From NCBI RefSeq assembly GCF_028867935.1, contig NZ_JAPQNS010000001.1:1-64000 (forward strand): DNA of 64,000 nucleotides. Direction: 5' to 3'. The position numbers and the translations under genes are program-made. The stretch's first letter is position 1. The number at the start of each line of letters is the position of its first letter. This stretch comes from Flavobacterium sp. SUN052 (GTDB taxonomy: Bacteria; Bacteroidota; Bacteroidia; Flavobacteriales; Flavobacteriaceae). Below the pieces are notes generated by a model. It was given only the letters and a program-made list of their open reading frames with translations, made no database searches and had not been told where the DNA came from. Shown piece after piece: positions 52,836 through 63,007 of this stretch.

Positions 52836-55800
52836 CTATGTTGTTTTGCTGGGTGTCATGCCGTATTTCTTTTTGTACGCCCGGCCAAAATAATTCGGAT
52901 CGCTGAAGCCGACCTCAAAAGCGGCTTCAGCGACACTCATTCCATTCTCAAGCAGCTGCCGGGCCAAATTCAGTCGGTAGTCGTTCAGGTATTCTTTGGT
53001 GCTGAGGCCAGTGAGCGTTTTCAGTTTGGTGTGCAGCTGCGAACGGCTGCAATTCATTCGCTGGGCCAGTTCGTCGGCCGTAATATCTTTGTCTTTATAC
53101 TGCTGATTCACCAGGGTCGAAAACCGCATGATGAACTCCTGCTCTTTATTTCGGCGGGGCAGGCTAGTCAAGAGCGAGTCGGCCAGACCGCCCATCATTT
53201 TGTTTTTCAGGAGCGATACTGCGCGCAACTGATTCCGGATCAATAAGTCCAGTTCGTTCAGATTAAAGGGCTTGCTGATGTAGCCGTCGGCCCCACTTTT
53301 TAGACCTTCGATGATCGTCTTGTCTTCCTCGTCGTTTAGCAGCAAAATGACGGGAATGGCCTGCGTTAGTGGGTTTGCCTTCAGGGCCACACACAGGTTT
53401 CGGTTTTCTTTATCGCGGATGTCGCTGTCGCACAGAATGATCTCAGGTAGCGAGTTTTCGGCTTTTTTCAGGGTTTCGTTGAACGAATAGGCTATGCTGA
53501 TTCGATAGGTATCGCCATAATGCCGTTTCAGAAACTGCGCCAGATCTTTGCTGCGATCAACGATCAGCATGCTTGGTTTATCACTGACAGCCGTGTCGTC
53601 GGCCTGCTCGTCGGCAAACCCGTTTTCGAACAGCGGGTCATCAGCTAATCCCACGATCTGCGTTTGGATCTGGCCATGTTTTTTTGCCCCGGCTAATGTT
53701 CTGCTTACCGGGCTTCTTCGAATGGGCAGGCTAATAGAAAGGCCCTGCCGCGACCCTTCATTAAAAAAGTGCACCGTTCCTTTCAAGACTTTCAACAGGC
53801 TAAAAGTCAGTAAGATACCGATGCTGGATGAGTTGTTTTGCCGGAACAGTTCCTCATTGTCTGCTGCCGCCTGATAACTGGTTTCGATGGCGTTGAACAA
53901 CTCTTGTTGCCCTTCGGAGGTGAACGTAATATACAGCTGGCTATCAGCCTGCTCGGATGTATTCTCGATTCGTACATCAAGCGCTAAGTCGTCGCCTTCA
54001 GCTAGTTCGTTGGTGATGAAAAAGAACACATTGCCCACAATCATCTCCACTTTCCCAACGTCGAACGATGCCATCAGGTAGGGGTGCGAAAAGGTGAGTC
54101 GTTTGCGGATGTGTCGGGCCTGAATAAGTGGATCGAAACCATGCACCGTTTCCTTGATAAAGGTAATGATGTCGACATCCGTCAACTGAATTTTTTGCAG
54201 TTCGCTGCCGGTTTTTCGGAGTTCAGTGATCTGGTTGATCAAGACCTCCAGGCGCTTCGCATTTTTCTTGATAACGCCATAGTTGGTTGCCGAATCGCCC
54301 CGCCAGGCCTGATTAGACTGAATTAGTTCGTCGATCTCGGCCATGATCAGGGTGATCGGCGTTTTGAATTCGTTGGAGAGGAACGTGAAGAAGTTTAGTT
54401 TCTGCTGGTTCAGCTCGACGCTTTTCTGCCGCTCAACCCGCTCCATCTGGATAGCCACTTTCTGGTTGTTCAGGAAGGTAATAAACCGCTTGTAGAGCCG
54501 TAACAGGGCAATGCCCAGCAGCAAATAGATCAAGTAAGCGTAGGTGGTTCGCCAGAAGGGCGGTTCAATAATCAGGCGAATGGTGCGCTCGGTGGGCGAT
54601 AAATCGCCATTGGACTGGAACGATCGGACGTGAAACGTGTATGTTCCGGGCGACAGGTTGGTGTACGTCTGGGAGTTTATCGATGTTTTGGGACCCCAGG
54701 TTTTTTCGAAGCCTTCCAGATAATAGGTGTAATAATTGGTACGCTTTGAGAAGTAGTTAACGGCCACAAAGTTCAGGGTAATCACATTCTGCGAATACCG
54801 AAAAACAAGTTCGTCGGTTTCATCAAGGTGCTTTTTCAGGAGATCTTCTTCATTAACATTTACTTCTTTATTAAACAGCTTGAGGTCCGTAAAATACACA
54901 GGTGGAGCAAACACCCGTTTGGTAATAACGGCCGGGTCGAAGTAGCACAATCCATCGACACCGCCGAAATAAAGCGTACCCTTCCGGTCTTTGAGGTATG
55001 AGCAGAAGTTGAACTGGGTAGCCTGCAGGCCATTGCTTTTGTCGAAGATCCTGTATGTTGCGTTACGTGGATTAAACGAAAGAAGCCCGTTGTTGGTCGA
55101 AAACCAGTAGGTTCCGTGGTTGTCTTCCAGAATGCCATACACCGTTTGGCTGGGCAGGTAGTGGTTGACCGTGCTCGGAATGATTTTGTTTGACGCGCAA
55201 TTCCACTGATAGGCTCCGCCGTTCATGCAGCCAAACCAGATATTGTGTTTAGAGTCTTCGTAGAGGCTGATAACCTGGTTGTTACGCAATGCCTTTGTGC
55301 TGCCAGTATGATAATGCGTTATCTCGCCTGAACCCGGATTGTACCGATACAGACCCGAATACCGGGTAGCAATCCAAATTTGCCCGGAACTGTCTTCCAG
55401 TATCGAATAAATAAATGCCTTGCCCAGTAAATCCGGTTTGAACAGCCAAAACTTGCCCGTTTTTTCATCCATTATATTTAACCCATGGATAGTACCAACC
55501 CATAACTGGTTGGAGCGGTCTCGAAAAACACTGCAAACAAAGTTGTTTGAGAGCGAAGTAGAATCGGCGGGGTTGTGTGTATAAACCCTGTTTTTCCCCG
55601 AAGCAAGGTCAATTCGGTTTAGGCCACCCAGAAACGTACCAATCCAGGCTACCCCTGATTTATCCAGATGGATAGTATGGACATTATCGTCGCTTAAGCC
55701 GTTGCCTCGGTTATGGTACGTGTATTGGCCCGTTGTTTTATCGAGTACAGTGATGCCCGCGTCTTCGGTAGCAATCCACAGTCGATTTTTGTCGTCTTCA

Positions 55801-56894
55801 ACGAGTTGGCTGATTGCTTTGCCGGAAAGGCCTTTGCCATTGAGTCCCGGAAAAAGGTGGTTAAACGATTTCCCGACCGGCCTGGCATAGTTCACGCCCC
55901 CAAAATAGGTGCCTAGCCAAATGATACCGTCCCGACTGACGCAGCTTGAGTAAACAGCCCGATCAGTCAGACTATACGGTGAGGTGGCAAATGATTTGTC
56001 GTATCGTTGAACTGACTGGTGTAGCTTGTCGATAACCACAATGCCCGATTCGCTCCCCACCCACATGTTGCCCTCGTGATCTTCATTAATGGTACGAACG
56101 ACCCTGATGTTGGGCTTTATCAACCGATTTAACCAGTCGGTAGGGCGAAACACCATTGTTTTTTCATCCAGCTGGAGCAGACCTCCGTTGGTGCCTAACC
56201 AAACGGTACCCTGTCGGTCTTTATACACGGTATAATTACGAAAGGAGGCTAGTTTTTCCTGACCACCATCATGGATGGAGAGCGAGATCACGGTTTCGCC
56301 CTCCGCATTTATAAGCCGCGGATCACTACCATGCAGCACCAGATACGTGCCTTTCCGAAACTCGCAAATAGACCGTATTATCTGCCCTGGCAGAAGGTGG
56401 CGTAATCGTCCCTCCTTACTCAGCGTGTAAATGCCATCCTGCGTGCTAACCCATAACTCGCCGGATGAAACCTGCTTGATGTCGTATACGTATCTGGACT
56501 CCTTGCTTAGCTTGATTTGCTGGAAGGAATCCTTCTCAAATACGTACCGGAATAGCCCCAACTCCGTGCCTACCCAGAGATTTTTCCCAACGCTGTAAAT
56601 GCATGTAACCCGATTCGCTTCGGCGCTGGGGCTATATACATTGAAGTAATAATTCTTGATTCGCTGACTATCATAACGGCTGAGACCATCGCGAGTGCCA
56701 AACCACATGAAACCTTTGTAGTCTTCTGCGATACTGAAAACACTATTGTGCGCTAGCCCGTCGTCTGAAGTGAGGCTGTTGAAACTAAACTGCTGCCCAA
56801 ATCCTGGTTTACTAGTAATGAGTAATATGCTGACTATCAGAGATATGTACTCTAGGTAACTGGCTGTTTTTCCTACCCCAGGTTGTGTCATCAT
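52836..56894 (-). CDS. Hybrid two-component regulator (HTCS) of a PUL, with Asn in place of the H-box His
   Basis: The domain order over 1352 residues is: signal and two seven-bladed Reg_prop propellers (to about 690), Y_Y_Y domain (about 690-765), a transmembrane helix (about 780-805), a degenerate histidine kinase (810-1060), a receiver (1105-1225; acceptor Asp in IILCDSD, Lys in YISKPFN), and an AraC-type HTH (about 1246-1352). HTCS proteins sense oligosaccharides in the periplasm and activate SusCD genes. The kinase H-box reads FLSNEFKTPITLI with N841 where His is required, and the ATP lid (GILLTFSLLKVL) lacks the canonical glycines, so kinase activity is improbable. It sits beside the susCD genes. 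Confidence 0.85.
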   Translation of the reverse strand: MMTQPGVGKTASYLEYISLIVSILLITSKPGFGQQFSFNSLTSDDGLAHNSVFSIAEDYKGFMWFGTRDGLSRYDSQRIKNYYFNVYSPSAEANRVTCIYSVGKNLWVGTELGLFRYVFEKDSFQQIKLSKESRYVYDIKQVSSGELWVSTQDGIYTLSKEGRLRHLLPGQIIRSICEFRKGTYLVLHGSDPRLINAEGETVISLSIHDGGQEKLASFRNYTVYKDRQGTVWLGTNGGLLQLDEKTMVFRPTDWLNRLIKPNIRVVRTINEDHEGNMWVGSESGIVVIDKLHQSVQRYDKSFATSPYSLTDRAVYSSCVSRDGIIWLGTYFGGVNYARPVGKSFNHLFPGLNGKGLSGKAISQLVEDDKNRLWIATEDAGITVLDKTTGQYTYHNRGNGLSDDNVHTIHLDKSGVAWIGTFLGGLNRIDLASGKNRVYTHNPADSTSLSNNFVCSVFRDRSNQLWVGTIHGLNIMDEKTGKFWLFKPDLLGKAFIYSILEDSSGQIWIATRYSGLYRYNPGSGEITHYHTGSTKALRNNQVISLYEDSKHNIWFGCMNGGAYQWNCASNKIIPSTVNHYLPSQTVYGILEDNHGTYWFSTNNGLLSFNPRNATYRIFDKSNGLQATQFNFCSYLKDRKGTLYFGGVDGLCYFDPAVITKRVFAPPVYFTDLKLFNKEVNVNEEDLLKKHLDETDELVFRYSQNVITLNFVAVNYFSKRTNYYTYYLEGFEKTWGPKTSINSQTYTNLSPGTYTFHVRSFQSNGDLSPTERTIRLIIEPPFWRTTYAYLIYLLLGIALLRLYKRFITFLNNQKVAIQMERVERQKSVELNQQKLNFFTFLSNEFKTPITLIMAEIDELIQSNQAWRGDSATNYGVIKKNAKRLEVLINQITELRKTGSELQKIQLTDVDIITFIKETVHGFDPLIQARHIRKRLTFSHPYLMASFDVGKVEMIVGNVFFFITNELAEGDDLALDVRIENTSEQADSQLYITFTSEGQQELFNAIETSYQAAADNEELFRQNNSSSIGILLTFSLLKVLKGTVHFFNEGSRQGLSISLPIRRSPVSRTLAGAKKHGQIQTQIVGLADDPLFENGFADEQADDTAVSDKPSMLIVDRSKDLAQFLKRHYGDTYRISIAYSFNETLKKAENSLPEIILCDSDIRDKENRNLCVALKANPLTQAIPVILLLNDEEDKTIIEGLKSGADGYISKPFNLNELDLLIRNQLRAVSLLKNKMMGGLADSLLTSLPRRNKEQEFIMRFSTLVNQQYKDKDITADELAQRMNCSRSQLHTKLKTLTGLSTKEYLNDYRLNLARQLLENGMSVAEAAFEVGFSDPNYFGRAYKKKYGMTPSKTT

Positions 56895-56983
56895 GGATCA
56901 GGCTGTATGTGTAATACTTCGCACAGGAGATCAAAACAGGACATTTAGTGCCAAAAATTGTACATCAGTCCTGCTCTTTCGCA

Positions 56984-56991
56984 CAAAAGTA
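56984..56991 (-). promoter_or_regulatory. Putative -7 box for the HTCS gene
   Basis: On the minus strand the sequence is TACTTTTG, matching TAnnTTTG, about 90 bases before the HTCS start. No clear -33 element was found. It lies in the 201-base divergent region between the regulator and susC. Confidence 0.4.
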
Positions 56992-57095
56992 ATGATGCAG
57001 CGGTCACCTACTTCTTAAAATTGCAAAATCATTCCTTTGAATTATGCCAACAGGAGCGGCTACCATCCAAGTTTAACTAAACCTTCAATACGTGT

Positions 57096-60000
57096 ATGCA
57101 TTGGAAAAACGTCTACCAAACACTGTCTGCCAGATTAGCTTTACTGTTATTGCTGATTCTGGCTGGCTTACCAACGCTGGCTCAACAGCGCACCCTAACG
57201 GGGAAAATTACCAGTGAGAAGGGAGAGGCCCTACCGGGAGCTACTGTGCTTCTCAAAGGGACTTCAACGGGTACCTCAACAAATGCCGACGGTATTTACA
57301 CGATCCCCTTACCGGCCAGTCAGGAAGCCGGAACTCTGGTTGTATCGTTTATCGGGTACATCTCCAAAGAGATCGCTATTGGTAATCAGTCTGTGATCGA
57401 CGTTACTATTGAACCAGATGCCAAGGGTCTGCAAGAGGTGGTTGTTGTGGGGTATGGCACCCAGAAGAAAGAATCGCTGACTGGGGCTATTTCTGCCGTG
57501 ACATCCCGTGATGTGGGTCGGGTTCACGCGGCTACAGTGACGGGGACATTGGCCGGTAAAATTCCGGGTGTTCAGTTCCGGCAGGCAGATGGTCGGCCGG
57601 GTGCAGCCGCAACTATTCAGATTCGGAATATGGGTGGTAACCCGCTGTTTATCATTGATGGTGTGCCTAAAGACAAGTCTCAGTTCGATAATCTTTCGCC
57701 AAATGACGTAGAAACTATTACAGTGTTGAAAGATGCTTCGGCGTCTATTTACGGTTCGCGGGCGGCCAACGGCGTTATTATCGTAACCACAAAACGCGGA
57801 ACCCTTGGCCAGAAAAGCACCATCAATCTGGATGCGTATTATGGTTTCCAGAACTGGACCCGCTTCCCGACGGTTGTGAACGCCTACGAGTGGAATTTGG
57901 GCAAGGCTGAGGCTGAGGTAAACCGTAACGGTACCACGGCCATCACCCAGGCTGAACTGGATAAATACAAAGCAGGTACGGAGTATGGCTATCAGAACTT
58001 CGACTGGTACGATTTTATCATTCAACCCAACTCACCCCAGTCTAACATCAACCTGAGTGCCAGCGGTGGTTCCGATAAGATCAACTACTATATCTCGGCC
58101 ACTCGTCTGGATCAGAATTCGGTGATGGGACGTGAGTTTATCTTTAACCGTTCCAACATTCAGTCGAATATCGATGCGCAAATTACCGACCGGATCAAGG
58201 TTGGATTGACGATTGCTGGTCGGCAGGAAACCCGCAAAAATCCGGGTGTTCCGGGTGGTGATGACTACGTGGCTCCCAAGTTCGCCATTCTGAGGAACCG
58301 GCCTACCGAGCGCCCATACGCCAACGATAACCCCGACTACATCAATACGATCAGTAACCCAGCCTCTAACTGGGGATATCTGAACTACAAGCGGTCCGGG
58401 TTCCTCGAAGAAGTGTATACCTCAGTTACGCCCCAGTTTACGGCTGAGTACAAAACGCCAATTAAAGGTCTGGTATTGAAAGGCTTATACTCGTATATGT
58501 TCCGCGACTCACAGCGCGAAGTGTTTGAATATACCTACGATACCTATACCTACAATCCGTCAACGCAGGCCTATAATCGGACTGGTGGTAGCCAGAACCC
58601 ATACCGGCAACGGGTTGTCAATAAGATCGACGAAAACATTGGTCAGCTGCAACTCAACTACACCAATACCTTTGGCCGGCACACCATTACGGCACTGGCA
58701 CTGACCGAACGACTGCGGAAACGGGAGCGTAACGTGGAAGCTCGTACGGTACCCAAAACCAACTCGCTACCAGTGATGCAGTTTGCTGATATTGTAGCGT
58801 ATGCCGACGCCGACGCTACGCAGGCAAGGGTGGGCTATGTTGGCCGGGTTAACTACGGCTTTGCCGACAAATATTTTGTGGAAGTGGCTGCCCGTCGCGA
58901 TGCTTCCTGGAAATTCTCACCTGCCAAACGGTGGGGTACTTTCCCCTCCGTTTCAGCGGCCTGGCGTATTTCGGAAGAACCGTTCTTCAAACAGATTTCG
59001 GGTGATGGACGGGTGTTGAGCGACCTTAAAATCCGGGCTTCCTATGGCCAGTTGGGTGACGACAACGTTCGGCCAAACAACGCTGACCTCGATCCATTTG
59101 CCTACAATCCAGGATACTCCTACAATACGGGGGTTGGTATTATGTCGGGCGTGACAACGGTAGCGGCTCGGGATCGGGGCATTGCCAACGATCGCGTATC
59201 GTGGCTCACCGCCAAAGTGACTGACATCGGACTCGACTTCGCGTTATTGAATAACAAAATCACCGGTACCCTGGACTATTTCCGACGCAATCGGGATGGT
59301 TTGCCTGCCGTGAAAAGCGATGTGTTTGTACCGAGCGAGTTAGGTTATGCACTTCCTCAGGAAAACCTGGAGCGGGATGCCGTTGTCGGTGGCGAAGGAT
59401 CGCTGGTGTATAATGGGTCAGTGCGGGGCGTTCGGTTCACCATTGGCGGTAACCTGTCGTACGCCCGAAGTCGATACATAAAGCCGTATAACCCCTTGTA
59501 CGGTAACTCGTTACTGCAATATCGCAACTCAGTTGAAGATCGTTGGAGCGGCATTTTCTGGGGGTATGAAGTGGTTGGTCAGTTCCAATCGAGAGAAGAG
59601 ATCAATAACTACCCGGTAAACGTGGATGGCCAGGGCAACCGGACCATGATTCCCGGCGACCTGATTTACCGAGATGCCAACAACGACGGTATTATCAACA
59701 GCCGCGACGAACGGCCAATCGGCTACAATATCAATAACACCCCAATCCTGTCGGGTGGCCTCAATATCACGGTTCAATACAAAGGCTTCGATTTTGCCGC
59801 TGACTTTTCGGCGGGTTCAATGCTGGCGATCAACCGGCGTTTCGAGCAGCGCAATGCATTCCAGAACACAGGTAACGTACCACGGTTATTGTTCGACGAC
59901 CGCTGGCGCCGGGCCGATCCGCTTAATCCAGATAGCGAGTGGATACCCGGTAAGAACATACCGCTCCGCTACAACGATACCGGTCATAGTAACCAAATCG

Positions 60001-60248
60001 ATTCAGACTGGTGGTTGCTCAACATCAAATACCTCCGCAACCGGACCATGGAACTGGGCTACACCTTGCCAACGCTGCTAACCCAAAAAGTTAGAATTCA
60101 AAAAGCTCGGGTATTCGTGAATACCTACAACCTGTTCTCGATTGATAATACCCGCCAATTTGGTATCGACCCCGAAGTACAGGACGAAAATGGGTTGCAG
60201 TATCCACAAACCAAACTCCTCAATTTCGGGCTGAATCTGAGCTTCTAA
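57096..60248 (+). CDS. SusC/RagA-type TonB-linked outer-membrane transporter
   Basis: A signal peptide (about 1-29) precedes a carboxypeptidase-regulatory-like domain (TLTGKITSEKGEALPGATVLLKGTSTGT), a TonB-box-like segment, the plug (VVVGYGTQKKESLTGAISAV, IRNMGGNPLFIIDG) and a 22-strand beta barrel ending LNFGLNLSF. The size of 1050 is normal. With the adjacent SusD it makes a glycan import complex. Regulation is expected from the neighbouring HTCS. It is followed by susD after 14 bases. Confidence 0.93.
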   Translation: MHWKNVYQTLSARLALLLLLILAGLPTLAQQRTLTGKITSEKGEALPGATVLLKGTSTGTSTNADGIYTIPLPASQEAGTLVVSFIGYISKEIAIGNQSVIDVTIEPDAKGLQEVVVVGYGTQKKESLTGAISAVTSRDVGRVHAATVTGTLAGKIPGVQFRQADGRPGAAATIQIRNMGGNPLFIIDGVPKDKSQFDNLSPNDVETITVLKDASASIYGSRAANGVIIVTTKRGTLGQKSTINLDAYYGFQNWTRFPTVVNAYEWNLGKAEAEVNRNGTTAITQAELDKYKAGTEYGYQNFDWYDFIIQPNSPQSNINLSASGGSDKINYYISATRLDQNSVMGREFIFNRSNIQSNIDAQITDRIKVGLTIAGRQETRKNPGVPGGDDYVAPKFAILRNRPTERPYANDNPDYINTISNPASNWGYLNYKRSGFLEEVYTSVTPQFTAEYKTPIKGLVLKGLYSYMFRDSQREVFEYTYDTYTYNPSTQAYNRTGGSQNPYRQRVVNKIDENIGQLQLNYTNTFGRHTITALALTERLRKRERNVEARTVPKTNSLPVMQFADIVAYADADATQARVGYVGRVNYGFADKYFVEVAARRDASWKFSPAKRWGTFPSVSAAWRISEEPFFKQISGDGRVLSDLKIRASYGQLGDDNVRPNNADLDPFAYNPGYSYNTGVGIMSGVTTVAARDRGIANDRVSWLTAKVTDIGLDFALLNNKITGTLDYFRRNRDGLPAVKSDVFVPSELGYALPQENLERDAVVGGEGSLVYNGSVRGVRFTIGGNLSYARSRYIKPYNPLYGNSLLQYRNSVEDRWSGIFWGYEVVGQFQSREEINNYPVNVDGQGNRTMIPGDLIYRDANNDGIINSRDERPIGYNINNTPILSGGLNITVQYKGFDFAADFSAGSMLAINRRFEQRNAFQNTGNVPRLLFDDRWRRADPLNPDSEWIPGKNIPLRYNDTGHSNQIDSDWWLLNIKYLRNRTMELGYTLPTLLTQKVRIQKARVFVNTYNLFSIDNTRQFGIDPEVQDENGLQYPQTKLLNFGLNLSF

Positions 60249-60262
60249 ACCGCCATCGACTT

Positions 60263-62131
60263 ATGAAAAAATACGCAATAACACTTGTGATGGCCCTTTC
60301 GCTCATCACAGGCTGCAAAGATGATACTGATTTCCTGAATGTAAAATCAACCAATATTCTGTTGATTGATGAGGTGTACAGCGATCCCCGGCTTGTGCTA
60401 TCGGCCGCAACGGAGTTGTATAACCGTATTCCTGAACTGGTCGAGCCCGCTAACTTCGGTATCTACGCCAGCTTCGATGAAGCTTTTGCCTCGGGAGATT
60501 ATGCTCGGCATCAGAACCGCGAATACAGCTACGACGACTGGAACCTGTGGGATTATGCGTATATCCGGGAGATCAACCTGTTCATTGAGCGGGTTGAAGC
60601 GGCCAAAGCGCTGACGCCAGCTGACAAAGTCCGTTTTGCGGCCGAAGGTCGGTTTCTGCGAGCCAATGCCTACTTCGAAATGGTGAAGCGAATGGGTGGT
60701 GTGCCACTCATTACCGAATCGCTTTCGTACGATTACAGTGGAAACGCAGCCTACCTGCGTAAACCACGGGCTAAGGAATCAGAGATTTACGACTACGTAA
60801 TCAGTGAGTTTGAGGCAATCAAGTCGATTCTGCCAAAAACACCCAACGAAAAATCACGCGCTACGTATGGTTTGGCGCTGGCTTCAAAAGCAAGAGCTGC
60901 TCTTTATGCCGGTTCCATTGCCAAGTATGGTGCCAACACGCCTTCGGTCTCGTTACCCAATGGTGAAGTGGGAATTCCAGCCTCAAAAGCAACTGGATAC
61001 TATCAGATTGCGCTAGCTGCGGCTCAGGAATTGATCAACTCTGGTCAGTATTCACTGTATCAGAAAGCGCCCGATCTGTCGACCAATTTTGCCAATATTT
61101 TCCTCGACAAAGCGAACAATCCAGAAGTGATTTTTGTGGAGGATTACAAACTGGCCAGTGGTAAGGTTCACAGTTTTGCGCTTGACAATCAGCCGCGTGC
61201 AATCACTGAAGAAGGCGAACGTGGTGGTCGTTTGAATCCCTCGCTGAACCTGGTGCAGTCGTTCGAGAAGTTGGACAACACCTTCGCCCCTTTGGCTATC
61301 AATACCGGGTCGGCCAACAATTATGTGTATTACGACAAGCCCGAAGACCTGTTTGCCAATCGCGATGCGCGTTTGCAGGGAACAGTGTTGGTGCCGGGAG
61401 CCATCTTTAAAAACCGGCCGATCGACATATTTGCCGGGCTTATTTTGGGCAACAACACCATTTTGTCGGGCGATCAGTTGGGCCAGCTCAAGCCGGTCAA
61501 CGGTGTATCGGTGCAAGTTGTAGGCTTATCGGGCCCAATCGAAGGCTATGATGGATCAGCGCAGGGCGGTTTCTATATGCGGAAATACAACGATCCGGTA
61601 ACAGGCTCGGGTCAGATCGGTACGCAAAGCGAGGTATGGAACGTGCGATACCGCTACGCCGAAGTGCTGCTGAACGCTGCTGAGGCAGCCTTTGAACTGG
61701 GACAGAATGCGGTGGCTGCTTCTTACATGAAACTCGTGCGGGATCGGGCCGGTTTGACTACTCCGTTAACCGCCAGCGAGATCACCTTCGACCGGATTGT
61801 TCACGAGCGCAAAGTTGAACTGGCCTACGAGAATCACGAACTCTGGGATATGAAGCGGTGGCGGATAGCCCACGTGGTATGGGACGGTAGCAATTCGGAT
61901 CTCACCACACAACCTGGCAAAGCCACGGAGCCAAGCACACGGGTATATAGCCTATGGCCTTACAAGATCTACGATCCGGGCGGACCTAATCACAACAAAT
62001 GGGTATTCCGCAAAGTGTTGTCGGGCCGCGTAACGCAAAGCCATATTTTCCGGCTGGGCAACTACTACTCCCGGATCGGCGACGCCATTATCAACAACAA
62101 CCCGTTGATTGTCAGAAATCCCAACCAATAA
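60263..62131 (+). CDS. SusD/RagB-type surface glycan-binding lipoprotein
   Basis: The lipobox LITGCKDD puts the acylated Cys at C18. The helical TPR-like SusD fold follows: YAYIREINLFIERVEAA, RFAAEGRFLRANAYFEMVKRMGGVPLITE, AEVLLNAAEAAFELG, and ERKVELAYENHELWDMKRWR near the end. This binds the oligosaccharide and acts as a lid on SusC. No substrate specificity can be read directly. It is followed directly by the DUF3823 gene. Confidence 0.93.
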   Translation: MKKYAITLVMALSLITGCKDDTDFLNVKSTNILLIDEVYSDPRLVLSAATELYNRIPELVEPANFGIYASFDEAFASGDYARHQNREYSYDDWNLWDYAYIREINLFIERVEAAKALTPADKVRFAAEGRFLRANAYFEMVKRMGGVPLITESLSYDYSGNAAYLRKPRAKESEIYDYVISEFEAIKSILPKTPNEKSRATYGLALASKARAALYAGSIAKYGANTPSVSLPNGEVGIPASKATGYYQIALAAAQELINSGQYSLYQKAPDLSTNFANIFLDKANNPEVIFVEDYKLASGKVHSFALDNQPRAITEEGERGGRLNPSLNLVQSFEKLDNTFAPLAINTGSANNYVYYDKPEDLFANRDARLQGTVLVPGAIFKNRPIDIFAGLILGNNTILSGDQLGQLKPVNGVSVQVVGLSGPIEGYDGSAQGGFYMRKYNDPVTGSGQIGTQSEVWNVRYRYAEVLLNAAEAAFELGQNAVAASYMKLVRDRAGLTTPLTASEITFDRIVHERKVELAYENHELWDMKRWRIAHVVWDGSNSDLTTQPGKATEPSTRVYSLWPYKIYDPGGPNHNKWVFRKVLSGRVTQSHIFRLGNYYSRIGDAIINNNPLIVRNPNQ

Positions 62132-62146
62132 ATGCACACTACAACT

Positions 62147-62878
62147 ATGCGATACACATTCATACTTGCACTGCTGCTCACCCTTGGGCTGGCTGGTTGC
62201 GCACTAGATAACTTTGAACCGCCCAAATCGACCTTCGAAGGACGACTCGTTTACAAGGGCGAACCGTTGCTGATTCAGAGTGCCAACGTGGCCGTGGGTA
62301 ACAACTCCGACTTTCCGGTTTTTCTAGAACTCTGGCAGAAAGCCTATAACAACCGCAGTTCAATCAGGATACCGATCAAGCAGGACGGTTCTTTTTCGTC
62401 GCTGCTTTTCGATGGTGACTATAAATTGATCGTACCCAATGGGCAGGGGCCGTTTCTCTGGAAAAGAACTGCCTCCAACACCCCCGACAGTTTAGCGATA
62501 ACCATTCAGGGAAGCCAGAAAATGGACATCGAGGTGATGCCCTACTACATGGTTCGAAGCCCACAGTTTACCGTAAACGGGCGGAAGGTATCGGGCAGTG
62601 TGAAGCTCGAAAAAGTGATTACGGATGCGATTAACGGCAAAACGGTAGAACGGGTCTCGTTGTATGTGAACAAAACCCAGTTTGTTGATGCAGGGAACAG
62701 CATTAACAAAGCCGATTTGGCAGGAACGGCCATTACAAATCTCGATAACGTAAGCCTGACGACCGCTGATATTCCCGCTTTAGTGCCCTCTCAGAGTTAT
62801 GTGTTTGTGCGTATTGGGTTGAAAATCACTGGTGTTGAGGATATGATCTACACACCCGTACAAAAGGTGAGTTTATAA
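62147..62878 (+). CDS. DUF3823 lipoprotein of the PUL
   Basis: A lipobox with Cys18 (GLAGCALD) starts the mature protein. About 225 beta-rich residues follow (FEGRLVYKGEPL, FLELWQKAY, FSSLLFDGDYKLIVPNGQGPFLW) and match DUF3823, a family regularly encoded after SusD and thought to be a surface glycan-binding protein. The start at 62132 (MHTTTM) is possible as well. The gene is immediately downstream of susD and is part of its operon. Confidence 0.85.
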   Translation: MRYTFILALLLTLGLAGCALDNFEPPKSTFEGRLVYKGEPLLIQSANVAVGNNSDFPVFLELWQKAYNNRSSIRIPIKQDGSFSSLLFDGDYKLIVPNGQGPFLWKRTASNTPDSLAITIQGSQKMDIEVMPYYMVRSPQFTVNGRKVSGSVKLEKVITDAINGKTVERVSLYVNKTQFVDAGNSINKADLAGTAITNLDNVSLTTADIPALVPSQSYVFVRIGLKITGVEDMIYTPVQKVSL

Positions 62879-62896
62879 TAGGTTGGTAAATCGCTA

Positions 62897-62963
62897 CTAA
62901 GACACAAAGGATTTGCTAAGTAAAAGAGGCTTCTCAATTCCTTAGTAATCCTTTGAGCCTTAG
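62897..62963. repeat. Imperfect inverted repeat after the SusD/DUF3823 genes
   Basis: Arms 62897-62920 and 62941-62963 are complementary with one gap and a few mismatches around a 20-base loop (CTAAG ... AAAGGATT ... CTTAG). It lies 18 bases after the DUF3823 stop and may terminate or attenuate the susCD transcript before the lectin gene. Confidence 0.6.
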
Positions 62964-63007
62964 TGTCTAGAGGCTGTTCACCATACTTTTTTTAATTCAA
63001 TTCGCGT

